Shown here piece after piece: positions 17,350 to 26,114 of a DNA stretch of 64,000 nucleotides. The position numbers and the translations under genes were made by a program. The DNA is from Bifidobacterium catenulatum PV20-2. Its GTDB lineage: Bacteria > Actinomycetota > Actinomycetes > Actinomycetales > Bifidobacteriaceae. The notes below the pieces were generated by a model. The model was not told the DNA's origin, searched no databases, and saw only the letters and a list, made by a program, of their open reading frames with translations. Location of the stretch: positions 1,984,001 to 2,048,000 of the forward strand of contig NZ_CP007456.1 in NCBI RefSeq assembly GCF_000800455.1, read 5' to 3'. Numbering within the stretch: position 1 is the stretch's first letter; each line of letters begins with the position of its first letter.

Positions 17350-18939
17350 CTATTCGCTCACATCCCAATCCAACAGATCATCGATCGTCTGACGGCGAAT
17401 CATCACATGCGCATCTTGCTCGGATACGGCAACAACCGCAGGAATCAGCGCCTGATTGTAGTTGCTGGCCATCGTGCGACCGTATGCACCCGTAACAGGC
17501 ACCGCAAGCACGTCACCGCGCTGAATATCGGCAGGAAGACGCACCTCGTTGACGATGATATCGCCCGATTCGCAGTGCATGCCGACCACACGGCACAACT
17601 TGGTTTCGCTGGAACCCTCACGATTGGCGATTTTCGCAGTGTAATCCGATCCATACAATGCCGGACGAATATTGTCGCTCATACCGCCGTCGACAGACAC
17701 GTACACGCGTTCCGTAACCGGATTGCCAGCCTTGTCTTTCGCGGTTCCGGCAAGCTGCACCGGCTTGACCGTACCCACGCGATACAAGGTGACGCCGGTC
17801 GGGGCGACCGTCCAACGGCCCGGTTCGAACGAAATGACCGGAGCGGGCATGCCGAGCGCACGGTTCACGGTGGTGACCGCATCGGCAAGGCGGGCAAGTT
17901 CCGTATCGAGATCCATCGAATCCTCGCCATCGGTGTAGGCCACGGAATAGCCGCCGCCCAAGTCAACCTCCGGCAGTGTGTATGCGTCGGTGGCGTAGAA
18001 GGTCTTGCGCAGCAGCATCATGCGCTTCGCGGCCTGGATAAAGGCGTCCGCATCGTGAATGTTCGATCCGATATGCGAATGCACGCCGACCAGTTCGAGC
18101 ACATCCTGATGGCGGTAGATCTCCTTCAATACGGCGAGCGCGGGGCCATCAGCCACCATGGTCATGGCTTCGGCGAGTTTGCGGTCGCCTTCAGAAACCT
18201 TCTCGTGGCTCATGTCATACGGGTATTTGATGTCGTACTGCAGTTGGCGTTCTGCGCTTTCGCCCGGAGTGGCTTCGCTTTCGCCTAGGCGTGCGTTCGA
18301 CCCTGCGGGGGTCACGTCAGCCAAATCGTCGAGCACGTTCAGCTTGCTTGCATCGGCACCAACCGGCAGCAAGGCGACACCGAACTTCTGGTCCTCATGC
18401 GCGGTAGACACGAATTCGTGGCCGCCCGCATGAATGCCGGACGTAACACGCAACATCACGCGAGCGCGCTTGCCGAGACGCTTGGCGATTTCGGCGATAC
18501 GGGCCGGCTCGTTCGGCTCGTCCACCACGATTTTGGCGAAGCCTTCGGTAATGGCGAGTTCGATTTCCGCATCGGACTTGTTGTTGCCGTGCAGCACGAG
18601 CCGCCTTCCGGGAACGCCCGCGGCAAGCGCGATACGCATCTCGCCCATGGTGCAGGTGTCAATCAGCATGCCGGATTCGGTGACGATACGGCAGATTTCC
18701 TTGGAAAGCAGTGCTTTTCCGGCGAAACTGACGTGGGTTACGGTGTTGTTGAACGCATTTGCCGCAGATTTGACGAATTTGGCGGCGCGGGCGCGCACGT
18801 CATCGGTGTCGATGACGTAGAGCGGCGAACCAAATTCGTTCAGCAGGCTTTCGGCAGTGCGGCCATGGAACGTGATTTCACCTTGCTCGTTCACGTTGGA
18901 GCCGGCCGGCCAGATGGGGGTGACTGCCATGGCGATCAC
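17350..18939 (-). CDS. lysA: Diaminopimelate decarboxylase
   Basis: A fold-III PLP enzyme that makes L-lysine from meso-diaminopimelate. The PLP lysine is in HVSFAGKALLSKE, the glycine loop is VDLGGGYSVAYTDG, and CESGDI carries the active-site cysteine. At 529 residues it is about 100 longer than the E. coli enzyme; part of the excess is an insertion after HEDQKFGVALLPVGAD that is rich in Gly, Glu and Ser and precedes GVHSHIGSN. The GTG start at 18939 overlaps the argS stop (GTGA); an ATG at 18930 is an alternative. It is co-transcribed with argS. Confidence 0.95.
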   Translation of the reverse strand: MIAMAVTPIWPAGSNVNEQGEITFHGRTAESLLNEFGSPLYVIDTDDVRARAAKFVKSAANAFNNTVTHVSFAGKALLSKEICRIVTESGMLIDTCTMGEMRIALAAGVPGRRLVLHGNNKSDAEIELAITEGFAKIVVDEPNEPARIAEIAKRLGKRARVMLRVTSGIHAGGHEFVSTAHEDQKFGVALLPVGADASKLNVLDDLADVTPAGSNARLGESEATPGESAERQLQYDIKYPYDMSHEKVSEGDRKLAEAMTMVADGPALAVLKEIYRHQDVLELVGVHSHIGSNIHDADAFIQAAKRMMLLRKTFYATDAYTLPEVDLGGGYSVAYTDGEDSMDLDTELARLADAVTTVNRALGMPAPVISFEPGRWTVAPTGVTLYRVGTVKPVQLAGTAKDKAGNPVTERVYVSVDGGMSDNIRPALYGSDYTAKIANREGSSETKLCRVVGMHCESGDIIVNEVRLPADIQRGDVLAVPVTGAYGRTMASNYNQALIPAVVAVSEQDAHVMIRRQTIDDLLDWDVSE

Positions 18940-20726
18940 ATCCTGTCTGGGGCTGCGACGCCAAGCAGGTCAAGGCCCTCGGCGATAACCGTCTTGACGG
19001 CGTCATTGAGCTTCAAACGTGCGGCTGCACGAGCCGGTTCCGGAGCCTTGGCGATGCGCAGGGCTTCAGCCTGTTCGCCGCGAGCTTCCGGATCGGTGAG
19101 CTCCATAGGCACCACGCGTTCCACGTTGTACCACTTGTGGTAGGTGGCGGCGAGGTCTTCCAAGTAGTGGGCTACGCGATGCGGGGCGCGCAGATCTCCG
19201 GCTTCGCGCAGCAGGGCCGGCCACTGGGCGAGCGCGGCAAGCACTTCGCCGTCGGCGGCGGTGTCAAGCAGACTCACGTCGGCACCCTCGTAAGTGATGC
19301 CGGCAGCAGCCGCATTGCGATCCACATTGCAGGAGCGAGCGTGCGCGTACTGCACGTAGTACACCGGATTCTCGTTGGAATGCGAAGCGAGCAGGTTCAG
19401 GTCGATATCGACCGGGGAATTGTAGTCGGTGCGTGCCAACGAATAACGAGAAGCATCCACGCCGATAGCGTCGGTCAGATCGTCGATGGTCACCACATTG
19501 CCGGCGCGCTTCGACATGCGCACTGCCTTGCCGTCCTTCAGCACATTGACGAGCTGTCCGATAAGAATCTGCATGTTTTCGCCAGGTTCGTCGCCGAATG
19601 CGGCGCACATGGCCATCATGCGGCCGATATAGCCGTGATGGTCGGCACCCAGCATGTAAATGGCGATATCTGCAGGATCGTTGTCACGATGGCGCTTGTT
19701 GCGATAGTAAGCAATATCAGCTGCGAAATACGCGTAGTTGCCGTCGGATTTGATGATCACACGATCCTTGTCGTCACCATGCTTGGTGGACTCGAACCAG
19801 GTTGCGCCATCCTTTTCGTAAATGTCGCCGCGTTCGCGCAAATCAGAGATCGCCTTGTCGACTTCGCCATCGGAATACAGGCTGTTCTCATGGAACCATA
19901 CGTCGAAGTTCACACGGAAATCCTTCATGGATTTGCGGATTTCTTCGAACATCATCGGTACCGCACGCTTGCGGAACTCCTCACGCTGTTCGGAATTGCC
20001 CTCACCCAACGGATTGCCATCGTTGTCAACACCACCGTCGACGCGCGGCAGGTCGAGAATCGCAACACCGTCGGCATTTGCCTCATCGATAACGCGACGC
20101 GCAATCTCATCGATATAAGCACCCTTGTAGCCGTCGATCGGGGTTTCCTCACCGTGAGCGGCCGCAACCAGCGACTTAGCGAAACGGTTGATCTGCTCGC
20201 CGTGATCGTTGAAATAGTATTCGCGCACCACCTTGGCGCCGTTCGCTTCAAGCACGCGGGCCATGGAATCACCGACCGCAGCCCAACGGGTGCCGCCGAT
20301 ATGGATCGGACCGGTCGGATTGGCGGACACGAATTCAAGATTCAGGGTCTTGCCGGAAAGATGGTCGTTCTTGCCGTAGTTCGCTCCCTCGCCAAGCACA
20401 GTGTCAACCACGGCCGCGGCGGACGCGGAATCAAGCACAATGTTGATGAAGCCGGGGCCGGCCACTTCCACGGACTTGATGCCATCGGCATTGGCAAGTT
20501 CCGCAGCGAACAGTTCGGCGAAATCGTGAGGCTTCATGCCGGCCTTCTTAGCCAGCTGCATGGCCGCGTTCGACGCCCAATCGCCGTGCGCGCGGTCCTT
20601 CGGACGCATGACGGCGAATTTAGCCTGCGGAGGGATGAGATCGGTGGTCAGGGTGCCTGCCTTGCCTTCATTCACAAGGTTGTTGGCAATATTGAAAATC
20701 AGTTCACTAAGCGCTTCTGGACTCAT
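18936..20726 (-). CDS. argS: Arginyl-tRNA synthetase
   Basis: A 596-residue class I aminoacyl-tRNA synthetase. The HIGH motif appears as TGPIHIGGTRW and the KMSKS equivalent as RMSKRAGNVV; an anticodon-binding DALR-type domain ends the protein. The start at 20726 is chosen because homologues begin MSPEAL-like. A GGAGG lies only one base before that ATG, too close to work, whereas TAGACT lies 7 bases before it, so the mRNA is probably leaderless. It is followed by lysA with a four-base overlap, a pairing also known in other actinobacteria. Confidence 0.95.
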   Translation of the reverse strand: MSPEALSELIFNIANNLVNEGKAGTLTTDLIPPQAKFAVMRPKDRAHGDWASNAAMQLAKKAGMKPHDFAELFAAELANADGIKSVEVAGPGFINIVLDSASAAAVVDTVLGEGANYGKNDHLSGKTLNLEFVSANPTGPIHIGGTRWAAVGDSMARVLEANGAKVVREYYFNDHGEQINRFAKSLVAAAHGEETPIDGYKGAYIDEIARRVIDEANADGVAILDLPRVDGGVDNDGNPLGEGNSEQREEFRKRAVPMMFEEIRKSMKDFRVNFDVWFHENSLYSDGEVDKAISDLRERGDIYEKDGATWFESTKHGDDKDRVIIKSDGNYAYFAADIAYYRNKRHRDNDPADIAIYMLGADHHGYIGRMMAMCAAFGDEPGENMQILIGQLVNVLKDGKAVRMSKRAGNVVTIDDLTDAIGVDASRYSLARTDYNSPVDIDLNLLASHSNENPVYYVQYAHARSCNVDRNAAAAGITYEGADVSLLDTAADGEVLAALAQWPALLREAGDLRAPHRVAHYLEDLAATYHKWYNVERVVPMELTDPEARGEQAEALRIAKAPEPARAAARLKLNDAVKTVIAEGLDLLGVAAPDRM

Positions 20727-20733
20727 TCCTCCA

Positions 20734-20739
20734 AGTCTA
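20734..20739 (-). promoter_or_regulatory. -10 box of a leaderless argS promoter
   Basis: TAGACT on the minus strand ends 7 bases before the argS ATG at 20726. Confidence 0.7.
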
Positions 20740-20757
20740 CCGATTATGCAGACAGAA

Positions 20758-22227
20758 TCAGCCTTGCGTATCGATCCGCGTATCATCCTGCAGTTCGCCA
20801 TGCTTTCTGCGCCAAGCCACGGAAGCGTAATAGCCGATATAGCAGATCGCAACGAACGGAATCATATACAACAATGTGGAGCGCTGCGACGGATCGCAAA
20901 TCACCAAAACCAACGCACCAATGCACATCACAATCGCAGCGATCGGCACGAACGGAAAACCGGGGGCACGATACTTCAAATCGTCAACCGAATAACCTTG
21001 GGCAAGCCACTGCTTGCGGAAACGCAAGTGGCAGACGGAAACCGACGCCCACACCACCAGCGTGGCCAAGCCGGAAACCGCAACCAACGCCAAATACACC
21101 GTCGAGGCGGCAACCACGGAAGACAGCAACGCCAACAGCGATCCGGCCATACTGAAGAGCACCGCGAACACGGGCACACCATGAAAATTCGTCTTGCCGA
21201 GCGCGCGCGGAATCATACCCTCCTGTGCAAGCGACCAAACCATACGCGAGCACACATACAAGCCGGAATTCGCAGCGGACAGCACCGCCGTCAACACCAC
21301 GAAATTCATCACATCGCCGGCAAACGGCATGCCGATCGACTGGAACACGAGCACAAACGGACTCGTGTCGACGCCCGACTGATGCCACGGAATCAGCGCG
21401 GACATCACTGCAATCGAACCGATGAAGAAAATCGCAAGACGCAGCACCGTGGTATGCACGGCCTTCGGAATCGCCTGCGCCGGATCCTTCGTCTCCCCCG
21501 CCGCGACACCAACGACCTCAGTGCCCGAAAATGCGAACACCACCGTCAGCAGCGTCGAAAAAATCGGCAGCACACCATTCGGGAGCCAGCCATCATTATA
21601 GAAATTCTCAAACAGCGGAGCATGATCGTAACCGGCAATCGGAATCGCACCAAACATGGCAAGCAAGCCGATCACAATGAACACGATAATCGCAAACACC
21701 TTAATGGATGCGAACCAGAATTCCGATTCGCCATACAGCCTCACCGACAGAATATTGAGCATGAACACCACCGCAATGAAAGCGGCGGACCAAATCCACG
21801 CGGGCGAATCAGGAAACCAACGTTGCATCAGCAGACCTGCTGCCGTGAATTCCGAAGCGAGCGCCACCGCCCAATTCAGCCAGTACAGCACGGCGATGGT
21901 GAATGCGGTGCCGGGGCCGATGAAACGCTTCGCATACAGGTGGAAGCTGCCCGCATACGGCATGGCCACCGACAGTTCGCCAAGGCTGAGCATCACAAAA
22001 TACACAAGCATGGATCCGATGCCATACGCGATGATCGCGCCAAGAGGACCGGCTTGGTGAATCGTGTAGCCGGAGCTGAGGAACAAGCCAGTGCCGATCA
22101 CGCCACCCAGCGAAATCATGGTCAGATGGCGGGTTTCCATCTTGCGTTCAAGACCGCCCTGCTCGGCTTCAGCGGATTCAGCGGCGTCAGTGCCTGCAGT
22201 GGATGCGTTGACTTGCGATTCGGCCAT
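20758..22227 (-). CDS. Amino-acid permease (APC superfamily, AAT family)
   Basis: A 489-residue inner-membrane protein with about 12 hydrophobic segments. The AAT-type N-terminal motif MISLGGVIGTGLFLSSG and the following segment PYAGSFHLYAKRFIGPG are typical of proton-coupled permeases for basic, aromatic or other amino acids; FAFSGTEVVGVAAGE is the conserved TM6-7 region. The start at 22227 is chosen for an AAGGAG 9 bases upstream. The neighbours argS and lysA would suit an arginine or lysine carrier, but the sequence does not prove the substrate. argS begins 32 bases downstream from its own promoter. Confidence 0.9.
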   Translation of the reverse strand: MAESQVNASTAGTDAAESAEAEQGGLERKMETRHLTMISLGGVIGTGLFLSSGYTIHQAGPLGAIIAYGIGSMLVYFVMLSLGELSVAMPYAGSFHLYAKRFIGPGTAFTIAVLYWLNWAVALASEFTAAGLLMQRWFPDSPAWIWSAAFIAVVFMLNILSVRLYGESEFWFASIKVFAIIVFIVIGLLAMFGAIPIAGYDHAPLFENFYNDGWLPNGVLPIFSTLLTVVFAFSGTEVVGVAAGETKDPAQAIPKAVHTTVLRLAIFFIGSIAVMSALIPWHQSGVDTSPFVLVFQSIGMPFAGDVMNFVVLTAVLSAANSGLYVCSRMVWSLAQEGMIPRALGKTNFHGVPVFAVLFSMAGSLLALLSSVVAASTVYLALVAVSGLATLVVWASVSVCHLRFRKQWLAQGYSVDDLKYRAPGFPFVPIAAIVMCIGALVLVICDPSQRSTLLYMIPFVAICYIGYYASVAWRRKHGELQDDTRIDTQG

Positions 22228-22375
22228 GCGCGACTGCTCCTTCATATTTGGATGGGCGCGTTCTTACGTTCTTGCGTTTGCACAATACCCAATCGCATTA
22301 CTATACGGAAATCGGTGGAACCATGTTGCTTGCTGTTCACTTTTAGCGGCAATCCTGAGGTTGCATAAACACAAC

Positions 22376-22412
22376 AGGCTCGCATGCAGCGTAAGAAACC
22401 GCATACGAGCCT
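22376..22412. repeat. Inverted repeat downstream of ridA
   Basis: AGGCTCGCATGC and GCATACGAGCCT form a 12-bp stem with one mismatch and a 13-base loop, about 40 bases beyond the ridA stop. A run of six T lies before rather than after it on the ridA strand, so it is not a standard terminator. Confidence 0.55.
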
Positions 22413-22453
22413 AAAAAAGGATTTCCTGGAGATTTGCAATCAGCGCACTGAAA

Positions 22454-22843
22454 TCAGAGCACAGCGATGGCGTCGATCTCAACGAGAGCGCCCTTCGGAA
22501 TGTTGTTGCCGCCGAACGCGACGCGGGCCGGCTTCACGGAGCCGATGAAGGCCTGCGCATACACGTCGTCGATCTCGTGGAAGTCTTCGACGTTCTTCAT
22601 GTAGATGGTGGCGCGGCAGACGTGCTCGATGCCGGTGCCTGCGGCGTCAAGAATGTGCTTGATGTTCTTCAGTGCCTGGGCTGCCTGCTCGCCGGCGGTT
22701 TCGCCAGCCAGTTCGCCGGTGGCCGGGTCGATGCCCAGCTGGCCGGAGACGAACACGAAACCGTTGGCCTTCACGGCCTGGCTGTATGCGCCCAGCGCCG
22801 CCGGGGCTTCAGAAGTCGCAACCGCTTCCATCTTCTCGCTCAT
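22454..22843 (-). CDS. ridA: RidA family reactive imine deaminase
   Basis: A 129-residue YjgF/YER057c/UK114 protein that hydrolyses reactive enamine and imine by-products of PLP enzymes such as threonine dehydratase. The core GAYSQAVKANGFVFVSGQLG and the catalytic arginine in CRATIYMKN are present. The start at 22843 has AAAGGAG 8 bases upstream; the longer open frame is unsupported. Confidence 0.93.
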   Translation of the reverse strand: MSEKMEAVATSEAPAALGAYSQAVKANGFVFVSGQLGIDPATGELAGETAGEQAAQALKNIKHILDAAGTGIEHVCRATIYMKNVEDFHEIDDVYAQAFIGSVKPARVAFGGNNIPKGALVEIDAIAVL

Positions 22844-23008
22844 AATGTTCTCCTTTGAAGAACGTGTTATTGCATCTTGCTTGCGTTCAGGCCGTGGCAA
22901 ACCACGACAACGCAATCTCAAGCAATCACTGTACCCATGGAATCGACGCGCATTGTCCCATGTTCCAAATACCGGCTCCGCGACCTGACCCTTCACTTGT
23001 CTTTGTAG

Positions 23009-23081
23009 TGGGCTTGATGGGGATCGAACCCACGACCTTCTGTTCCGGAGACAGACGCTCTATCCACTGAGCTACAAACCC
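23009..23081 (-). tRNA. tRNA-Arg (CCG)
   Basis: The minus strand folds into a full cloverleaf: acceptor GGGTTTG with CAAGCCC, D-arm AGCTCAGTGGATAGAGC, anticodon loop CTCCGGA giving anticodon CCG, and a T-arm with GGTTCGATCC. The discriminator base is A and CCA is not encoded. It reads CGG codons. Confidence 0.95.
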
Positions 23082-23295
23082 GTGCGTTAACCTACTTTAC
23101 ACTGCCTTGAGATGAAAGCGACACTTTTTACGGAAAAATGGTTTTTGAATCTCAGTATGTTGGCAAAATAAGCATGGATGGGGTTTCGGCAACGCGCCCA
23201 ACTATGTGGGGGATTCGACGGGTATAGAACGGGGAACGAAAAGTATTACGTCATAATTTACGGCGCAATAACGCCATTTACCGCGTCTTTTCCAC

Positions 23296-23301
23296 TAGAC
23301 T
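23296..23301 (+). promoter_or_regulatory. -10 box of a leaderless promoter for the CYTH gene
   Basis: TAGACT ends 6 bases before the ATG at 23308; no Shine-Dalgarno is present. Confidence 0.68.
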
Positions 23302-23307
23302 GAAGAT

Positions 23308-23946
23308 ATGGTTGAGGATTCAGGCAGAAATATAGGCGATTTCGAATACACGCGCCGTTTTTTCTGCCGTGCCCTGCCGACGCAGTTGGATGACAGTGAC
23401 AGTCCGACATTAATCGTACAAAGTTATTACGTTCACCAGGATAATTACGCGCTGCGCGTGCGATTGAAAACAAAGTCCGTTCGCATCGCCATGACTCCGG
23501 ACCTCGACCCGCTGGCCGTGCTCGAAAAGTATCGCGACGAATTTCGGCTTGGATCAGTCACCGTGAAAGGGCCGTCCGTGGGAGGCACACGCTATGAGGC
23601 GAGCCGCGATTTGGATTCGCGCATCGCCGGGGAGCTCATCAAACGCGGCGGACACGTGACCATCAAAAACCGTTTCACCGACTGGATCGATGAGGACGGC
23701 TGGAATATCGACGTGTTCGGAGGCACCAACGCTCCCCTGATCATTGCGGAAGCGGAACGTATCGGGCCGGTCACCAATCTGGTGATTCCGAAATTCTGTA
23801 CCACCGAAATCACCGACCAATCGCGGTTCAGCAATGAAGGGCTTGCCGCGAATCCATATTCACGATGGAAATCCGCATTCGAAGCCGAACTGGAAGCAGA
23901 CGGACCGCAATTCCTCGACTATTTCGGCACCAATCGTATGGAATAA
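23308..23946 (+). CDS. CYTH-domain protein
   Basis: The 212-residue protein has the layout of the CYTH fold (triphosphate tunnel enzymes such as thiamine triphosphatase and class IV adenylate cyclase): FEYTRRFFCRALP in place of the EXEXK strand, NYALRVRLK, a KRGGHVTIKNRF strand, and WNIDVFGG...LIIAEAER. The first motif keeps only part of the usual acidic pattern, so catalysis may be altered. The mRNA appears leaderless. It is followed by a hairpin at 23964-24009. Substrate unknown; a triphosphate is the best guess. Confidence 0.78.
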   Translation: MVEDSGRNIGDFEYTRRFFCRALPTQLDDSDSPTLIVQSYYVHQDNYALRVRLKTKSVRIAMTPDLDPLAVLEKYRDEFRLGSVTVKGPSVGGTRYEASRDLDSRIAGELIKRGGHVTIKNRFTDWIDEDGWNIDVFGGTNAPLIIAEAERIGPVTNLVIPKFCTTEITDQSRFSNEGLAANPYSRWKSAFEAELEADGPQFLDYFGTNRME

Positions 23947-23963
23947 GTTTTTCTTCTTAAAAA

Positions 23964-24009
23964 CAACCGTAGGCCGTAAAGAGCGATGTAGTTGTGCAGC
24001 CTACGGTTG
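23964..24009. terminator. Hairpin between convergent genes
   Basis: CAACCGTAGGC pairs perfectly with GCCTACGGTTG, 18 bases after the CYTH gene stop. No T-run follows on the plus strand; on the minus strand TTTTTAAG follows, so it may work mainly for the convergent thioredoxin-like gene. Confidence 0.6.
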
Positions 24010-24045
24010 AACAGTACCTAAACGGTACCTAAGTCAATAAACGAG

Positions 24046-25008
24046 TCAGTACATGAGCGTGGCGAGGCGACGGCGGGCACGCTTCAAACGCTCGTCGGTC
24101 GGCTCAGGAATCGTAAAATATTCCAGCAGACGTTTGCGCACCGGCTCAATATCGGCCTTGTGACCGGCTGCGACGAAATCAAGCAAACGGTCGAACGCAT
24201 CCTGAATCTGACCGCCAATCATATCAATGTCGGCGACGGCAAGCTGCGCTTTAACATCATCGGGATTGTCAGCAGCAGCGGCACGCACCTCACGCACGTT
24301 CGCATTGGCGGAACGGGCCAACAGCAACGCCTTCGCACGCTCGCGGGCGGCACGCGCATCGTTCGGATCGGCTTCAAGCACCTTCTCGTACGCGGCTGCG
24401 GCACCAGCGTAATCGCCCTGCTGTGCCAGCATATACGCCTCCTGATGCTCCGGAGGCACCTGCTCCTGGGCGCCGGCGGCGGAATTCGCCGCATCGGAAT
24501 CCGGATCGCCCGAGTACGGCGCGGAACCGGTCACGCCAGCCTGCTGGGCGGAAGCAACCAGATTCGGAATCACCGCGTCCACGATCTGCTGCATTTCCTC
24601 AGCGGACGGCAAGCCCTGCAGAATCGGCATCGGACGGCCGTTGATCAACGCGAACAACGCGGGAGCACCTTGCACTTGGAACGCCTGCGCGATCGACGGA
24701 TTCGACGCGATATCGATACGAGACAGCTGAATCTGGCCGTTCAGCTGGTTCACGGCATCGCCCAACTGGCGGGCCATGTCGAACAGGCGATCATCGGTCG
24801 GCACCCACAGCAGCAGCAGAATCGGGAACGTGGCCGACGTCTGCACCATGGCCTGGAACGTGTTCTCCGTAGTGTCAATCACATAACCACCTGCGGCCGG
24901 AGCGCCTCCAGCCTGCCCCGGCTCAGCCTTCACCTGATGCTTCAACGCTTCAAGATCAACGGCTCCCGCCAAGGAAACTCCCGGATTAAACGGCCTTTGA
25001 CCTGCCAT
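24046..25008 (-). CDS. Thioredoxin-like TPR protein (CnoX/YbbN type)
   Basis: A 320-residue cytosolic protein with a thioredoxin fold (about residues 45-150) followed by TPR-like helices (from about 190, QGDYAGAAAAYEKVLEADP). The position of the redox CXXC reads LWVPTDDRLF, so both cysteines are absent and a disulfide reductase role is excluded; the conserved cis-Pro region GAPALFALINGRP remains. This matches the chaperone-holdase group CnoX/YbbN. Charged and Ala-rich TPR part ends in RRRLATLMY. Confidence 0.85.
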   Translation of the reverse strand: MAGQRPFNPGVSLAGAVDLEALKHQVKAEPGQAGGAPAAGGYVIDTTENTFQAMVQTSATFPILLLLWVPTDDRLFDMARQLGDAVNQLNGQIQLSRIDIASNPSIAQAFQVQGAPALFALINGRPMPILQGLPSAEEMQQIVDAVIPNLVASAQQAGVTGSAPYSGDPDSDAANSAAGAQEQVPPEHQEAYMLAQQGDYAGAAAAYEKVLEADPNDARAARERAKALLLARSANANVREVRAAAADNPDDVKAQLAVADIDMIGGQIQDAFDRLLDFVAAGHKADIEPVRKRLLEYFTIPEPTDERLKRARRRLATLMY

Positions 25009-25112
25009 GCTTGCCTCCTAAAATATCAACAATCAACAACATTAAGCGCCCGGCGCAACACGCATTGCAAACGTTCGCCCCAAGCTTACGCGCAATCGCG
25101 CAACCGCCACGA

Positions 25113-26114
25113 TTACAGCGCCTCAACCCTGACCGGCTGACGTTCGGAACCGACTGCAGTGATCTTCGCGTCAGAATTCGCCGGAGGCACGTACAGCGCG
25201 ATCACATTCACATACGTGGTTTTCATGGTGCTGGTGGCCTGACCGTCGCCAAACAGCGCTTTTTCCGCATCGGAAGCAGGCTGCGACTCACGGCCGGAGC
25301 CAGCTGAACGCGTCCATTCGGAATTGATCTGCGCCACTACCAAGTCTCCACCATCCGCGGAACGCATAACGCTGATGGCATCGTCAACCGGCGTGAACAC
25401 CTGCTGCTGCGATCCCTCGTTCAGCTCCATGGCCTTCTGCACCTGTTCGGTCAGATCGGCAAGCTTCGTACGCAAATCGTCGTCGGCAAACTTCTGCGCA
25501 TACTGGCTGGACGCACCATTCTGCAACACGTCGGCATATGCAGCAACCGCATCCTTCGGGGTCATGACCAGACCGGTGTCTTTTTCCGTTCCCTGCTCGC
25601 TGCCGGTTTTGGAAATCTCAAAACTCGGCATTTTCACGCCCGAGAACAGTCGTGCCACACCCCACAGCTTGTAGTTCTGACGTGCGGAATCCTGGCGGAA
25701 CACCAGCAGACGCTTGGACTGCTGGTCGTCCGTGGTGGAAGTGATGGAGAACACCGAACGTGGCCATCCACTGTCCGTAGAGATCACGGCCTGCGCCAGA
25801 TCAGTTGGAATCGTGGTCTTGCGGTCAAGATTGCCCGTGACCTGCGCCACATGAAGTTCGCTAGTGCGAATCTCAAGTTCCGGCCCCTCCAAAATCGGAC
25901 CGAGGGCGTCGATATTGCGATCGTTATTGCACTGGTCAAGCGTTTTGAGAATATTCGTACGGATGGTTTTCTCCTGCTTGGCGGTCAGATTCGGAGCATC
26001 TTGACGTTGCGTGGTTTTCGGCTGCGGCAGCTGCCCCTCGCATCCGCACATGCCAACGACCATTCCCAATGCGAGCACGGCCGCCGAGATTACGTTGAAA
26101 CGCTTCTTCATCAC
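25113..26114 (-). CDS. Putative lipoprotein of unknown function
   Basis: A 333-residue secreted protein with a basic N-terminus, a hydrophobic segment and a lipobox ending VVGMCGC (Cys 23 or 25), so it is likely anchored on the outer face of the membrane. The rest is soluble without a motif I recognise. Its ATG overlaps the stop of the upstream membrane protein gene by four bases, so the two are translated together and probably act together at the cell envelope. Confidence 0.8.
   Translation of the reverse strand: MMKKRFNVISAAVLALGMVVGMCGCEGQLPQPKTTQRQDAPNLTAKQEKTIRTNILKTLDQCNNDRNIDALGPILEGPELEIRTSELHVAQVTGNLDRKTTIPTDLAQAVISTDSGWPRSVFSITSTTDDQQSKRLLVFRQDSARQNYKLWGVARLFSGVKMPSFEISKTGSEQGTEKDTGLVMTPKDAVAAYADVLQNGASSQYAQKFADDDLRTKLADLTEQVQKAMELNEGSQQQVFTPVDDAISVMRSADGGDLVVAQINSEWTRSAGSGRESQPASDAEKALFGDGQATSTMKTTYVNVIALYVPPANSDAKITAVGSERQPVRVEAL

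Noticed and set aside
19137..22368. Long plus-strand open frames opposite argS and the permease (up to 672 codons)
   Set aside because: They are antisense shadows produced by high-GC codon bias; their products are rich in His, Arg and Gly without any domain, while the opposite strand encodes argS and a permease.
22376..22412. Rho-independent terminator of ridA
   Set aside because: The T-run stands before, not after, the stem on the ridA strand; kept only as an inverted repeat.
23100..23295. tmRNA-like motif (GGGGGATTCGAC near 23212)
   Set aside because: The flanking sequence does not form the tRNA-like domain and no tag reading frame is visible.
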